A DNA stretch of 64,000 nucleotides from Colwellia ponticola (GCF_005885605.1 NZ_SZVP01000005.1:62001-126000); one strand, 5' to 3'; numbered from the stretch's first letter, positions 1-9,129 are shown. Numbers and translations: made by a program. The notes: generated by a model from the letters alone, not told the origin.

Positions 1-1032
1 GTAGAGCACAGAATAGAGGGAACCCGTAATAAACGGCTAGCTTTAGATAAAGCTCCTTGGACATTACGTAAAGTTTACAAAAAAACACTTAAGCATCTAA
101 TTTGGCTATTGATGTCATTGATTACTGCTACAACCTTTCTATCCTACTTTATCCCAATGAATGAGCTTTATAGCACTATGCTTACCTTTGATTGGAGTGG
201 AGCAGTGACTTTTTGGGTATTATTTTTTGCCCTAGCCACATACGCTAACGCAGGATGGATGAGAGAACATGTCTGCATTCACTTATGTCCTTACTCTCGT
301 TTTCAATCTGCTATGTTTGATAAAAATACGCTGCTGGTAGCTTATGATGCTGATCGTGGCGAGAATAGAGCTGCGCGTAAACAAAAAGATGATCGTTCCA
401 TGCTAAAAGATGAAAAGGGGTTAGGTGATTGTGTTGATTGCAATTTATGTGTTGAAGTTTGTCCCGCTGGTATAGATATTCGTAACGGTATTCAATATGA
501 GTGTATTAACTGTGGTCTATGTATTGATGCTTGTGATCAAACCATGGAAAAATTTAACTATCCAAAAGGCTTAATTAGTTACACCAGTGAACAAAAAATC
601 GCAGGTAAAAAAACAAAGCGTTTTAATGTAAAACTCATTTCTTATGGGATGCTGACGCTATTATTAATTATACTATTAGGGCTATGGATTAATAACAGAA
701 TACCGATTGAAGCCAATATAATTCGTGATAGAACAGCTCTATATCGCGTTGATTTTGAAGGCACTGTTGAGAACACCTATACATTTAAGCTCCTTAACAA
801 AACTCAAGTGCCATTACATTTCAATATAGGGATTAAAAATTTAGCCATTACGGATATAAAGCTACCTAAAAATTTACTTATTGCTCCAGGCGTTATGCAA
901 GAAGTACCTATTACTTTGGCAATAGATGGTAATTTATTGAAACAAAAAATTACTGCAATAAACTTTACTATTCAATCAGTTGAACAACCTGATATTTTAA
1001 TTGAAAAGCGCACTATGTTCTTTAGTAATTAA
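1..1032 (+). CDS. ccoG: Cytochrome c oxidase accessory protein CcoG (5' truncated by window edge)
   Basis: The reading frame is open from base 1, so the gene starts outside the window; the first ATG at 109 is internal. CcoG (RdxA/FixG) is an inner-membrane iron-sulfur protein needed for assembly of cbb3-type cytochrome c oxidase, where it acts in copper handling. Visible: two transmembrane segments (about 97-240), a CxxxCP motif near 280, a first ferredoxin-like cluster (CVDCNLCVEVCP, about 430-465), a second (CINCGLCIDACD, about 502-537), another membrane helix (about 640-695), and a C-terminal Ig-like domain typical of the FixG C-terminus. The oxidase genes it serves would lie to the left. 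Family assignment is firm; only the N-terminus is missing. Confidence 0.96.
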   Translation, partial: VEHRIEGTRNKRLALDKAPWTLRKVYKKTLKHLIWLLMSLITATTFLSYFIPMNELYSTMLTFDWSGAVTFWVLFFALATYANAGWMREHVCIHLCPYSRFQSAMFDKNTLLVAYDADRGENRAARKQKDDRSMLKDEKGLGDCVDCNLCVEVCPAGIDIRNGIQYECINCGLCIDACDQTMEKFNYPKGLISYTSEQKIAGKKTKRFNVKLISYGMLTLLLIILLGLWINNRIPIEANIIRDRTALYRVDFEGTVENTYTFKLLNKTQVPLHFNIGIKNLAITDIKLPKNLLIAPGVMQEVPITLAIDGNLLKQKITAINFTIQSVEQPDILIEKRTMFFSN

Positions 1033-1038
1033 CCTTGA

Positions 1039-1112
1039 GCATAATACCAAACGGATTAATTAGCTGACCCGTTTTTCACTGTCTAGCGAACTTAATTCGA
1101 TTGGTATTATGC
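1039..1112. repeat. Palindromic element with 12-bp perfect terminal inverted repeats
   Basis: The 12 bases at 1039-1050 (gcataataccaa) are the exact reverse complement of 1101-1112, and pairing continues imperfectly inward (ggattaatta against ttaattcg). The whole could fold into one long hairpin. It sits just after the ccoG stop codon and before the end of the convergent TauE gene, so it could act as a bidirectional terminator, or be a REP/MITE-like dispersed element. No second full copy is seen in this window. Confidence 0.6.
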
Positions 1113-1198
1113 AATCAGAACGATACTCTCACCTGTAATTTAACAACAGTTTTTCAATACGCGCAACTAGATTGCCTAAGGTAATTTGTAGAGCATTG

Positions 1199-1966
1199 TT
1201 AACTAACGGGCTGTAACATATACTTCACTAACATAGCGAAACACATAACAACGACTAAGTAACGCAGATAAGTTACCGGTATTTTAAATAAGCAATGTGA
1301 GCCTAACCAAGCACCTATAAATTGTCCTACCATCATGATCATACCTGCAAACCAAATAATGTGACCAGCAAAGATAAACACCACCAACGAGGCAATGTTA
1401 CTTGAAAAGTTTAAGGTTTTGGCGATTGCAGTCGCTTCAAGAAACTTTTGACCACGTAAGGCTCGTCCAGCAAGAGTAAAAAAAGATCCCGTTGCTGGAC
1501 CAAAAATACCGTCATAACATCCAATAATAGGGACAATAAAGCGTTGATAAGTGCTTGATGATATCTTCGCAGAGTTATTTTTTTCATCGATAGTCGGGGT
1601 AATAAGAAAGTAAATACCAATAGCGGTAATAACCACGGGAATAATCACTGACAACATAGCAGTATCAATAAATTGAATAATAATAGTGCCAACGGTCGAG
1701 CCAATAAAGCTTGCTAGCATTAAATGCTTAACCTGATACCAACGTACTCGCCTAGCACGTAACATCATCACGCTTGCGGTAGCAACGCCCATACTTGATT
1801 GTAATTTATTGGTTGCCAGCGCCGCTAACGGCGGGATACCACTCATCATTAATGCCGGTAGCGTTAACAAACCTCCCCCACCTGCTAAGGTATCAAGAAA
1901 GCCTGCAACAACAGCGATAGTAAATAAAAACAACGCGATTTCAATAGTTAGATTGGCGAATTCCAA
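1199..1966 (-). CDS. TauE/SafE (TSUP) family membrane permease
   Basis: 255-residue inner-membrane protein of the sulfite exporter TauE/SafE superfamily, which moves sulfur-containing or organic anions; the substrate cannot be told from sequence. The N-terminus has the family pattern of a first helix followed by a Gly-rich turn (GFLDTLAGGGGLLTLPAL), then about eight hydrophobic helices, with a second half-repeat beginning around PIIGCYDGIFGPATGSF. The frame is open upstream to 2137, but the TTG at 1966 is preceded by AGAGGAAG at good spacing and begins exactly at the conserved N-terminus, giving the usual family length. No partner gene adjoins it. Confidence 0.85.
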   Translation of the reverse strand: MEFANLTIEIALFLFTIAVVAGFLDTLAGGGGLLTLPALMMSGIPPLAALATNKLQSSMGVATASVMMLRARRVRWYQVKHLMLASFIGSTVGTIIIQFIDTAMLSVIIPVVITAIGIYFLITPTIDEKNNSAKISSSTYQRFIVPIIGCYDGIFGPATGSFFTLAGRALRGQKFLEATAIAKTLNFSSNIASLVVFIFAGHIIWFAGMIMMVGQFIGAWLGSHCLFKIPVTYLRYLVVVMCFAMLVKYMLQPVS

Positions 1967-2135
1967 AATACTTCCTCTACATGTGTGTGGTTTACGATGA
2001 TAAAAAACTGCTATATCTTTGATAGGATATTCTGTGTAAGACCTTGGTGTATAAAGAAGTGCCCACGAAGAGTGACTAGACAACACACTATTGTCTTCGC
2101 TAGAACACGTCAATATCGAGTGAAATTTAGGCAAC

Positions 2136-2162
2136 AAAAAAGGAGATACAATCTCCTTTTTT
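2136..2162 (-). terminator. Intrinsic terminator of the SUMF1-type gene
   Basis: An 11-bp perfect stem (AAAAAAGGAGA / TCTCCTTTTTT, 2136-2146 and 2152-2162) with a 5-base loop lies 21 bases past the stop of the leftward gene at 2183-4060. A run of T follows the stem on both strands, so it may work both ways. Confidence 0.85.
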
Positions 2163-2182
2163 ATTTAAGCATCAATTAATAA

Positions 2183-4060
2183 TTAATTTTCACGTAATGC
2201 TCTAAAGCCTAGGTAGTTAGATCTAAAACCTGGAGAAAGCTCTAACCTAACTGAAGTGCGCGCTAGCCTTGGGGTAAAATTCCAAGCACCGCCACGAGCC
2301 ACTACTTTATGACTATTGGTTAATTCCCAAACATTGCCAACCGTATCATATAAGCCAAGTTTGTTTGCTCTAAACGACTTTATCGGTGAAGTACTAAGGT
2401 TTGACCATTTACTACCGCAATAAGCGCAGTTTGCTTTGCCATTACCTATATCATTTCCCCACCAATAATTCGCTATACTTCCTGCTCTAGCAACATATTC
2501 CCATTCGATTTCATTGGGTAAACGATAGTTACGATGTGTTTTTTGCGATAACCATGAAAGATAAGCATTACTGTCTTCATCGCTCACACAAACAACAGGG
2601 TGATCGTCGCCTTGTTTAAAACCTGGATTACGCCAATTCAGTACGCTGTTATATTGTGGTTGACCTTGAACAAAAGCTGCGCAGCCATTATCAGTTTCTG
2701 CTTCAGTGACATAATTAGTTGCTTTAACAAACTGTTTAAAATCACCTACAGTGATTTGACTTTGACCAATAGCAAATGAATTCAGTATTTGTGCACTACG
2801 CGCAGGCTTTTCATTTCGTAAGCCCGCCCCTTTCATATCACCCATTTGAAACTTGCCCGCAGGAATACCAATCAACTCTGGCCCTAACTCGTCACCCGGT
2901 AAAATATCTTGAATAACTTCACCATTGGCAAAGTTAATTGATGCTTTGATCAATTCCGCTTTAATGGTGGAGTTTTTGTTTAAACGGATTTGCTCTTTGT
3001 GGTCTAAATAGCCTGCTTTGGTAATCACTACATCATGATTACCTGCAGATAACATCACTGAAAGTCTAGTAGAACCGTAGCTAACGCCATCAATAAATAC
3101 TTCATCATCGTATTGATCCGAACGAACGGTTAATTCATAAAGTACTGATTCATCATTAGACAGAAATTCATTATTAGCATCGATATTAACGCTCTCTTCG
3201 CTAGCGGGTGTTTTTTTATAACTACAATAACGAGAAGAGAGGTCTAATAATTTACAGGCTTCAAAGTTAGGTAATGAACCTTCTAATTCAACACTAATGG
3301 TTGTACTGTAATTACCTTGGCCACTAAATTCACTACTCAATACTTTATGCTTAATTAATCTAACTTGCGCAGCTGAATTACTTTTGTGTGCGTTAATAAG
3401 GCTAGACTCTGTTGCTTTAGCAAATAAGTTATTAACAAATTCTTTCGAGGCTTTTTGTTTTGCTAACAGGTTACTGCGTACAATACATTGCTTTAATGTT
3501 TCTTGGGTATCACAAGCAACCATTTGGGTGGTTTTCAATTCACTTTTGGTTTCAAATTCATCACGTAAGCGCTTTACACGCGCAATAATAATTTCTTCAA
3601 GTAAGACTTCTCGTGCATTAGCTAAAGTAAATCGTTCTACATTAGCACGGGCAAGTTTTACTTTTAAGTCAGCTAGTAAGGCGACGCTATTTTTAATACC
3701 ATCTTTATTATTTTTTTGCGCTAGAATGGCTTTACGATAAGCATTTTGTACCTCAACGATATCTTGCTCTGGGTTATCAACTAATGCTTCATATTGCTTG
3801 TTCATATTAACTAGCGCTTGATTACGCGCCGTTGTTAACTCATTGCCTTTACTACGTAGTAAATTTAATTTTTCTTCTTCATTAGCAACTTGGGTATTTA
3901 ATATAGATAATGAGGCGATAAAATTTTCATATTCAGCTTCTTTACTGCTTAATTGAACTTCAAGGCTTTCAACTGAATGATTTTGACTTGGCTTCAACTC
4001 AAAAGCTTGAGAACCCATAGAGATACAACTAACTATAATTACGAGTAAAGCCAAGCGCAT
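2183..4060 (-). CDS. Secreted coiled-coil / PEGA / SUMF1 (FGE-sulfatase fold) protein
   Basis: 625 residues from the ATG at 4060, preceded by AGGAAT; the frame stays open to 4195, but only this start gives a signal peptide (MRLALLVIIVSCISMGSQA). Order of parts: signal peptide; charged coiled-coil region (about 25-190); PEGA-type beta domain (about 307-357, with EVFIDGVSYGSTR and AGNHDVVITKAGY); SUMF1/FGE-like domain to the end (GIPAGKFQMGDMKG ... NEIEWEYVARAG ... DTVGNVWEL ... VVARGGAWN ... YLGFRAL). The FGE fold is used by formylglycine-generating enzymes and by many non-catalytic or iron-dependent relatives. Here the C-terminal region lacks the two catalytic cysteines of true FGE, while a CxxC (CAYC, about 541-545) occurs elsewhere. 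It is probably a periplasmic structural or binding protein; the exact role is unknown. Confidence 0.8.
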   Translation of the reverse strand: MRLALLVIIVSCISMGSQAFELKPSQNHSVESLEVQLSSKEAEYENFIASLSILNTQVANEEEKLNLLRSKGNELTTARNQALVNMNKQYEALVDNPEQDIVEVQNAYRKAILAQKNNKDGIKNSVALLADLKVKLARANVERFTLANAREVLLEEIIIARVKRLRDEFETKSELKTTQMVACDTQETLKQCIVRSNLLAKQKASKEFVNNLFAKATESSLINAHKSNSAAQVRLIKHKVLSSEFSGQGNYSTTISVELEGSLPNFEACKLLDLSSRYCSYKKTPASEESVNIDANNEFLSNDESVLYELTVRSDQYDDEVFIDGVSYGSTRLSVMLSAGNHDVVITKAGYLDHKEQIRLNKNSTIKAELIKASINFANGEVIQDILPGDELGPELIGIPAGKFQMGDMKGAGLRNEKPARSAQILNSFAIGQSQITVGDFKQFVKATNYVTEAETDNGCAAFVQGQPQYNSVLNWRNPGFKQGDDHPVVCVSDEDSNAYLSWLSQKTHRNYRLPNEIEWEYVARAGSIANYWWGNDIGNGKANCAYCGSKWSNLSTSPIKSFRANKLGLYDTVGNVWELTNSHKVVARGGAWNFTPRLARTSVRLELSPGFRSNYLGFRALREN

Positions 4061-4441
4061 GTTTATTATTCCTGAATAATGTAATGTTTTATTCCTACAG
4101 ACAATATCTTGTAAAAGGTATTTAAACAGATATTTTAAAAGATAAGACTGAAAGTAACTTAAAAATATTAATTGATATAGTTTTAGTACTCGCAATCATA
4201 TTGGGTCGATGGCAAGATCGCAAGTATTAAAAATAGAAAATTATGATTTTTATAGGCTTGTAAACAAAGAAATAAAGTATTTTTTGTGTAGTGTACTACC
4301 GATAAATATACCATAAACAAGTGATGGATTAGCAATTAACAATCGATAAATAAGTGATATTAGCATGTTAGCTTACTAGCTATCCAATACTTAGGTGGTA
4401 AAATAAACACTAATTATACCCCTTACCCTGATGAGATAACT
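4061..4441. other. Intergenic region between divergent SUMF1-type gene and gph
   Basis: 381 AT-rich bases hold the promoters of both divergent genes. The part up to 4195 is open in the SUMF1 frame but has no signal-peptide-bearing start. I see no convincing operator, RNA or terminator. Confidence 0.5.
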
Positions 4442-5131
4442 GTGACTCTGCCAGATAAAAATGTACTACTTTTCGACCTTGATGGCACGCTAGTTGATAG
4501 TGCTCCTGACTTAGCTTTAGCACTAAATAGAACGTTGGAAGATTTAAACAAACCGCTAGTTGATCAACACACCATACGTGGCTGGGTTGGTAATGGCGCC
4601 AAAGTCTTAGTTCAGCGTGGTTTGTCTGGTTCCGCCACCATTAATGAGCTATTAGATACCGCACTTGTTGAAGAGGCGTTGACTATTTTTCTAGCGCATT
4701 ACCAGCAGTGTTTGTGTATTGAGTCGGCTTTATATAATGATGTAAAAGAAGGTTTATTTACCTTAAAACTCGCTGGCTATCGCCTTGCTATTATCACCAA
4801 TAAACCCGCCATATTTATTCAACCTATTTTACAAGGTTTAGGCCTTGGTAATGTGTTTGAGTTACTCATTGGTGGCGATACTTTACCTCAAAGAAAGCCC
4901 GATCCTGCTCCGTTACACTATGCCTTAGCACAACTGAACGTGACAGCTGAGCAGTGCTTGATGATTGGTGATTCTAAAAACGATATTTTAGCCGCACAAG
5001 CCGCCAAAATAGACAGCGTTGGCTTAACCTACGGCTATAACTACGGTGAAGATATTAGCCTTTATCAACCACAATGGTGTTTTGACCATTTTAAAGCATT
5101 ATTAACTTTACTGATAAAAAATGAAGAATAA
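4442..5131 (+). CDS. gph: Phosphoglycolate phosphatase (HAD superfamily)
   Basis: 229-residue cytosolic HAD phosphatase that removes phosphate from 2-phosphoglycolate, a by-product of DNA 3'-end repair. HAD motif I is DLDGT (nucleophile Asp12, acid Asp14) followed by LVDSAPDL, the Gph-type context; motif II is IITNKP; the KPDP motif and motif III (MIGDSKNDILAA) follow. The cap domain is helical. The start is GTG with a weak ribosome site. The gene stands alone here, not in the dam-rpe-gph-trpS arrangement of enterobacteria, so another small HAD hydrolase activity is possible, but the sequence is close to Gph. Confidence 0.88.
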   Translation: MTLPDKNVLLFDLDGTLVDSAPDLALALNRTLEDLNKPLVDQHTIRGWVGNGAKVLVQRGLSGSATINELLDTALVEEALTIFLAHYQQCLCIESALYNDVKEGLFTLKLAGYRLAIITNKPAIFIQPILQGLGLGNVFELLIGGDTLPQRKPDPAPLHYALAQLNVTAEQCLMIGDSKNDILAAQAAKIDSVGLTYGYNYGEDISLYQPQWCFDHFKALLTLLIKNEE

Positions 5132-5184
5132 GCTAACCACAACAGATGAGTCGCTTTATTATTCAGTAAAACTATTCTCTAAAA

Positions 5185-6672
5185 CTACTTACTAAAACAG
5201 AAATTTTTTGCTAAAGCTGTAGGATAATTACGTTGTTTAGCTAAGATCATTGCTCGCTCAGTTACTTCAACGTTTGAACATTGCTGACTTACCGGGAAGT
5301 AATGCTCAGTTAAATAATGACCTAAGGCAGATTCTGCTACTAAACCGCACGCTACTAAATTGGCTAAAATAGCATCTGATGCTGCTAATGCAGACGAGCC
5401 TTTAACAATTTCTGCACGAGCATAGTGCTTACCATAAAACGACACATCAGCCGCACGTAAACCAGGGTCTTCGCCAGGAATTTGTTGCGCACCAAATAAG
5501 GGCTTTGCCGCTACTTTAGCGTCAGTAAAAGTAGGAATAAATTGCGCCATATGCTCAATTGATCCTAAGGTTCTGTTTTGTACTAATTGCTCTGGCCATT
5601 GCAAGTAAATCTTTTCAATAAACTGTGGCGCTAATTGCGGCTGAGCACTTTGCGCTGAACTAGCCACTAAACCTTGTTCAAACAAGGTAATATTTTGTGT
5701 CATACCGTGTAATTGAAAATAGCCGTCAGGATAAGGCGTTAATTGCGCCATGCCTTGAGGGGTACCTCGCTCACCATAAAAAACTATTTCTGGCCATAAC
5801 CCTTGGCATTGTGGCCAATGGGCAACGTAAGCAGCTTTAAATTCCACCATACGTTGGCGCTTAGCGCTGAGCATGTCATCTATTTCACCACTTTTGAAAC
5901 CACAAGCATTGATAACATAGTCAAAGTGTTGATGATTAATATCAGTACTGGTTTCAGACGTTGTTGATACTTGCCAACTAGTGCTATTTTCTGGTTGAGT
6001 AATAGCAACAACTTTACTATTCATTTGTAAGTGACAGCTGGGTAAACGCTCAATTGCTAGACTGGTAATAGCTGCCATACGAAAAGCAGACCAGCCATAT
6101 TCCTGCACTAAAAGTACAGGAAACTTAAGACTATCTAAATCAACCTGTTGCGCAAATGAAATTAACCAGTCACTGTCTTGTTTAGCATGAGTAGGTATAG
6201 GCTTATTCACTAGCGCATCGACTTCATCACGTGAATAAAAGCGAAAGTAGTTACTTGGCTCACCTAACACTTTATTACGATTATCTTGCGCCACTAGCTC
6301 ACTGTACCTAGCGCGCAACTTTTCTAAGCGTGGTAATAAATCTTCTGGTTGGCCATTATCCGTTTTAGGTAAAGCAATAACCGTTGGTCGAACATTAATA
6401 CTATGAGGGTAAACTTTTACCGTATCTATCGATTGTTTTAATAAGGTTAAACATTGTTCATCGGAAATTTCGCGATATAAATTACCGCCTGCATGTAAAT
6501 GACAGATAGGTGGACCATTAACTAGGCTAGGGCCTTTTTCAATTAAGGTAGTATCTAAGCCTAACTCAGCAAAGCGCAGCGCAATAGTTGATCCCGCCAC
6601 ACCGCCGCCAATAATAGCAATTTTAATAGCTGAATTTAGCAGTGGCTGGTGAGTAACGGTATTTTTATTCAT
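5185..6672 (-). CDS. FAD-dependent oxidoreductase (DAO-like), substrate unknown
   Basis: 495 residues. The N-terminus has a Rossmann FAD-binding fold (IAIIGGGVAGSTIALRFAEL, then IEKG, the acidic ribose-binding end of strand 2). A second nucleotide-binding motif (YVINACGFKSGEID) is the usual GD-like element of glutathione-reductase/DAO flavoproteins. An unusual CHLHAGGNLYRE segment follows the first domain. No signal peptide, no second cofactor motif, no recognisable substrate signature. Downstream of the CWC gene by 138 bp in the same direction, with the lipoate-ligase-like gene further upstream. The specific reaction is not recognised. Confidence 0.75.
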   Translation of the reverse strand: MNKNTVTHQPLLNSAIKIAIIGGGVAGSTIALRFAELGLDTTLIEKGPSLVNGPPICHLHAGGNLYREISDEQCLTLLKQSIDTVKVYPHSINVRPTVIALPKTDNGQPEDLLPRLEKLRARYSELVAQDNRNKVLGEPSNYFRFYSRDEVDALVNKPIPTHAKQDSDWLISFAQQVDLDSLKFPVLLVQEYGWSAFRMAAITSLAIERLPSCHLQMNSKVVAITQPENSTSWQVSTTSETSTDINHQHFDYVINACGFKSGEIDDMLSAKRQRMVEFKAAYVAHWPQCQGLWPEIVFYGERGTPQGMAQLTPYPDGYFQLHGMTQNITLFEQGLVASSAQSAQPQLAPQFIEKIYLQWPEQLVQNRTLGSIEHMAQFIPTFTDAKVAAKPLFGAQQIPGEDPGLRAADVSFYGKHYARAEIVKGSSALAASDAILANLVACGLVAESALGHYLTEHYFPVSQQCSNVEVTERAMILAKQRNYPTALAKNFCFSK

Positions 6673-6810
6673 AAAGGGTACAATATAAGGCTTTTATAAG
6701 GTTATTTTACGTGGATATAAGCTCTTTGCGTAGAGGAGAAACAAAAAACTAAACGAGTAATTTTTTACGCTTATCTTGTGTAAAAAGATCAACAAGATAA
6801 TCATGTTAAG

Positions 6811-7032
6811 TTACTGCGTATTAACCACTGGAGCTTTTTGTTGATGGTAGTCTGCAATACAAGCATTACAAATACAAGATTGACCTTTAAGCTGGCTTGG
6901 TATTTTATCCAATAAGGCTTGTGGTACTATCACTTCAGCACTCATACACCAACAAGTGCTGTTTTTTTTAACTTCACAGCGATTAGGTTGTTGGCATAAC
7001 GGGCAAGTACTTTCGTCATTCTGATTAATCAT
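6811..7032 (-). CDS. Small cysteine-rich CWC family protein
   Basis: 73 residues with eight cysteines: CPLCQQPNRC, then TCWCMSAE (the CWC signature) and CICNACIADYH. The spacing of paired cysteines suggests a zinc- or iron-sulfur-binding knuckle. This is the conserved small gammaproteobacterial cysteine-rich CWC family, whose function is not established. It lies 48 bp downstream of the lipoate-ligase-like gene in the same direction and probably shares its transcript. Confidence 0.8.
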   Translation of the reverse strand: MINQNDESTCPLCQQPNRCEVKKNSTCWCMSAEVIVPQALLDKIPSQLKGQSCICNACIADYHQQKAPVVNTQ

Positions 7033-7080
7033 AAGGTTTTTGTCTATTTTACTTAGCTTTGAAAAGTCTTTTAAGTATAG

Positions 7081-7788
7081 TTAAATGTACAGACCAGTAT
7101 CAACAAAGGCTTGAGTTAACTGCTGATACAATTGGTCTATGGTTGGCTGCTCAGTTATATGTTCAAAAAGCGTAGTATGTACCTCGGCTTTTACTCGTTC
7201 GGTTTTATTTGCTAATTGATAACATAAATTAACCGGTTTAATCAGTTCATCGAGTAATACATCAATAAGAATAAAAGCTTGTGCTAACACTATTTTACCA
7301 CCACCTTTTTTTATTATCACCCGTTGTGCAGTACCCACTATTTTTTTGCCATTAAGATTAATATTGTAATCGCCGTCACAGTATGAAAAGTCAGTGGCAT
7401 GTACTTGACTCGCCAAATTAAATTGCTGGAAAAAACCATTAAGCACCGCACATAAGTTTTGGTAGGCTTTACTAATTGAGTACGGACTGTCTTCTGACCA
7501 AAGATAAAGATGAGATAAGTTAATAATACCCGGACATTGCGGTACCGGTGCGCCACCTGTTTTTCGTGAATGTAACTGCCACTTATTAGCTAATAATGCC
7601 GTATTCAGGGTTTCAGACTCTGGCCACTTATTACCCGCAGGCAATACTAACGTCGGTTCTTTTGCCTGCCAAAGCATTAAGCATTGTGTAAATTCATTGG
7701 ACTGTATTTGGGCAATCAATTGTGTTTCTTTTTCAAATACTTTCCTAACAGATATATTTTTGTAGTGTTGTAGTTTATTGCGATTCAT
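7081..7788 (-). CDS. Lipoate-protein ligase-like (BPL/LplA/LipB fold) protein
   Basis: 235 residues from the ATG at 7788, which has AGGAAA at proper spacing; a GTG at 7809 is a weaker alternative. The lipoyl/biotinyl ligase catalytic core is visible: SRKTGGAPVPQCPGIINLS corresponds to the RRxGGGxVxHxxG lipoyl-AMP motif, and NGKKIVGTAQRV to the conserved catalytic-lysine strand GKKIxGxAQ. The C-terminal accessory domain of classical LplA is absent, and the usual Ala-Val-Tyr-His part of the first motif is altered, so it may be an amidotransferase or octanoyl/lipoyl transferase with other specificity. Cytosolic; co-directional with the CWC and flavoprotein genes. Confidence 0.75.
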   Translation of the reverse strand: MNRNKLQHYKNISVRKVFEKETQLIAQIQSNEFTQCLMLWQAKEPTLVLPAGNKWPESETLNTALLANKWQLHSRKTGGAPVPQCPGIINLSHLYLWSEDSPYSISKAYQNLCAVLNGFFQQFNLASQVHATDFSYCDGDYNINLNGKKIVGTAQRVIIKKGGGKIVLAQAFILIDVLLDELIKPVNLCYQLANKTERVKAEVHTTLFEHITEQPTIDQLYQQLTQAFVDTGLYI

Positions 7789-8277
7789 CGATATTTCCTG
7801 TTCAACCACTCACCTTGATTGCCAATATTCTACCGCTAAACAAGATCGATTAACTAGCTTAATATTTAGCTAAACACCAATAATAACAACAAAATTCACT
7901 TCAATTTGTTAACCGTTATTTAACGCTTATAGTAGGCAATATATCACCTTCGCGCTGCACTTTTTTGTATAAAAACCGACTTTAAAAGTAAAAAAATAAC
8001 AATTATTCACATATTAATGCGGTTATGCTTCGGCTAAATTACGCTAATATATTATTAACTTGCAGTGAAAGGGATAAAAAATCTGAGCGACTATAAACGA
8101 ACTCATGTGTTAATAAAATGCTCGTTAACCATACTCCTAAGTCCGCCATAATTATCGCTCAGTGTTCACCAAAAATATTCAAAAATCACCTACCAATGCT
8201 TATCTGCGCCGACAGGAATATTGTAAGGCACTATTGCATGTAAACAACGCATTAATTAATAACCTTAAGGATATAAC
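7789..8277. other. AT-rich intergenic region before the carbonic anhydrase gene
   Basis: 489 bases between divergent genes. Apart from the ribosome site AAGGA at about 8266-8270 for the rightward gene and AGGAAA for the leftward one, I see no hairpin, repeat or small open frame that I can support. Confidence 0.5.
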
Positions 8278-9129
8278 ATGAAGATAAAAATAATTGCATT
8301 AACCGTAGCAGCAAGCTTAATACCATTAATAGCCTCTGCTCATAGCGATCATGATCACGTTTCAGATAGCCAGATTAAAACCCAACGCGCTAAGTTAGAA
8401 AAAAATACTGCTGGTAAAGGTTTTGGACCACAGTCCCCTCGCGATATTGACTCAATTAAAGGTAATAACTCACGTGCGTTTAGCGCTGCGCCTGCTTATA
8501 CAACGATGAACCTTTGTAATATCCACTTCCACCAAAATGCTGAACACAAAGGAGGCGAGTTTACTAAATATGCCGGTAATGGTGATGGTCACGGTTTTCA
8601 AAGTGGTTATATTTATTCGGGTCAGTTGAGTACTCAAGAAAAAAAACCAACTAAAGCTGCTATTTGCCCCAGTAAGCACGGTGTTTTAAATTCTGGTGAT
8701 ACGATTGAAGTTCACTATGTACACTCTACTGCCCAAGTCACTCCAGGACCAACATTAGGCGCATGTTTAAGTGACTCAATTGGCAACCCACAATTACGTG
8801 TCGAAACACAAGTCTATGTTTTAGTTAACGACAACAATGCGTTAGATTTTTCAATGCTAACTGAACATGGTGTAAGTAATGGTTACCAACAAGCGTTAAA
8901 TATCCCAAGCGATACGGGTACACCTGTACAATATGCTGGCTCTACTACTGGTCCAGGCTATAATGAAAAAGGTTCTCCATTTCAGGTAGCTTGGAGTGTT
9001 CGACCACAAGTTGCTAAAGTAAATATTGAAACTGTTGGTAAGTGGTGTGAAGATAATATTTTTGAAGAAGATCATGCTCACGGTGTCAGAAATTTAGTGG
9101 TTAATCCTAAATTACTTTCTGCCAATTAA
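8278..9129 (+). CDS. Periplasmic delta-class carbonic anhydrase
   Basis: 283 residues with a clear Sec signal peptide (cleavage near ASA/HSD at residue 21), so it acts in the periplasm on CO2/bicarbonate. The segment LCNIHFHQNAEHKGGEF (residues 79-95: Cys80, His83, His85, Glu89, His90) matches the zinc-binding region of the delta class first described in marine diatoms, and cysteines near 129, 162 and 257 could form disulfides. The mature N-terminus is His/Asp-rich (HSDHDH), perhaps a metal-holding tail. AAGGA precedes the ATG. It stands alone between oppositely directed genes. Activity is inferred from family; alpha-, beta- and gamma-class motifs are absent. Confidence 0.82.
   Translation: MKIKIIALTVAASLIPLIASAHSDHDHVSDSQIKTQRAKLEKNTAGKGFGPQSPRDIDSIKGNNSRAFSAAPAYTTMNLCNIHFHQNAEHKGGEFTKYAGNGDGHGFQSGYIYSGQLSTQEKKPTKAAICPSKHGVLNSGDTIEVHYVHSTAQVTPGPTLGACLSDSIGNPQLRVETQVYVLVNDNNALDFSMLTEHGVSNGYQQALNIPSDTGTPVQYAGSTTGPGYNEKGSPFQVAWSVRPQVAKVNIETVGKWCEDNIFEEDHAHGVRNLVVNPKLLSAN

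Noticed and set aside
3384-3740. 118-codon open frame on the + strand
   Set aside because: Antisense to the coiled-coil part of the SUMF1-type gene; composition mirrors the charged heptads.
2183-4060. Sulfatase-activating formylglycine-generating enzyme
   Set aside because: The C-terminal catalytic cysteine pair is missing and no sulfatase gene is nearby.
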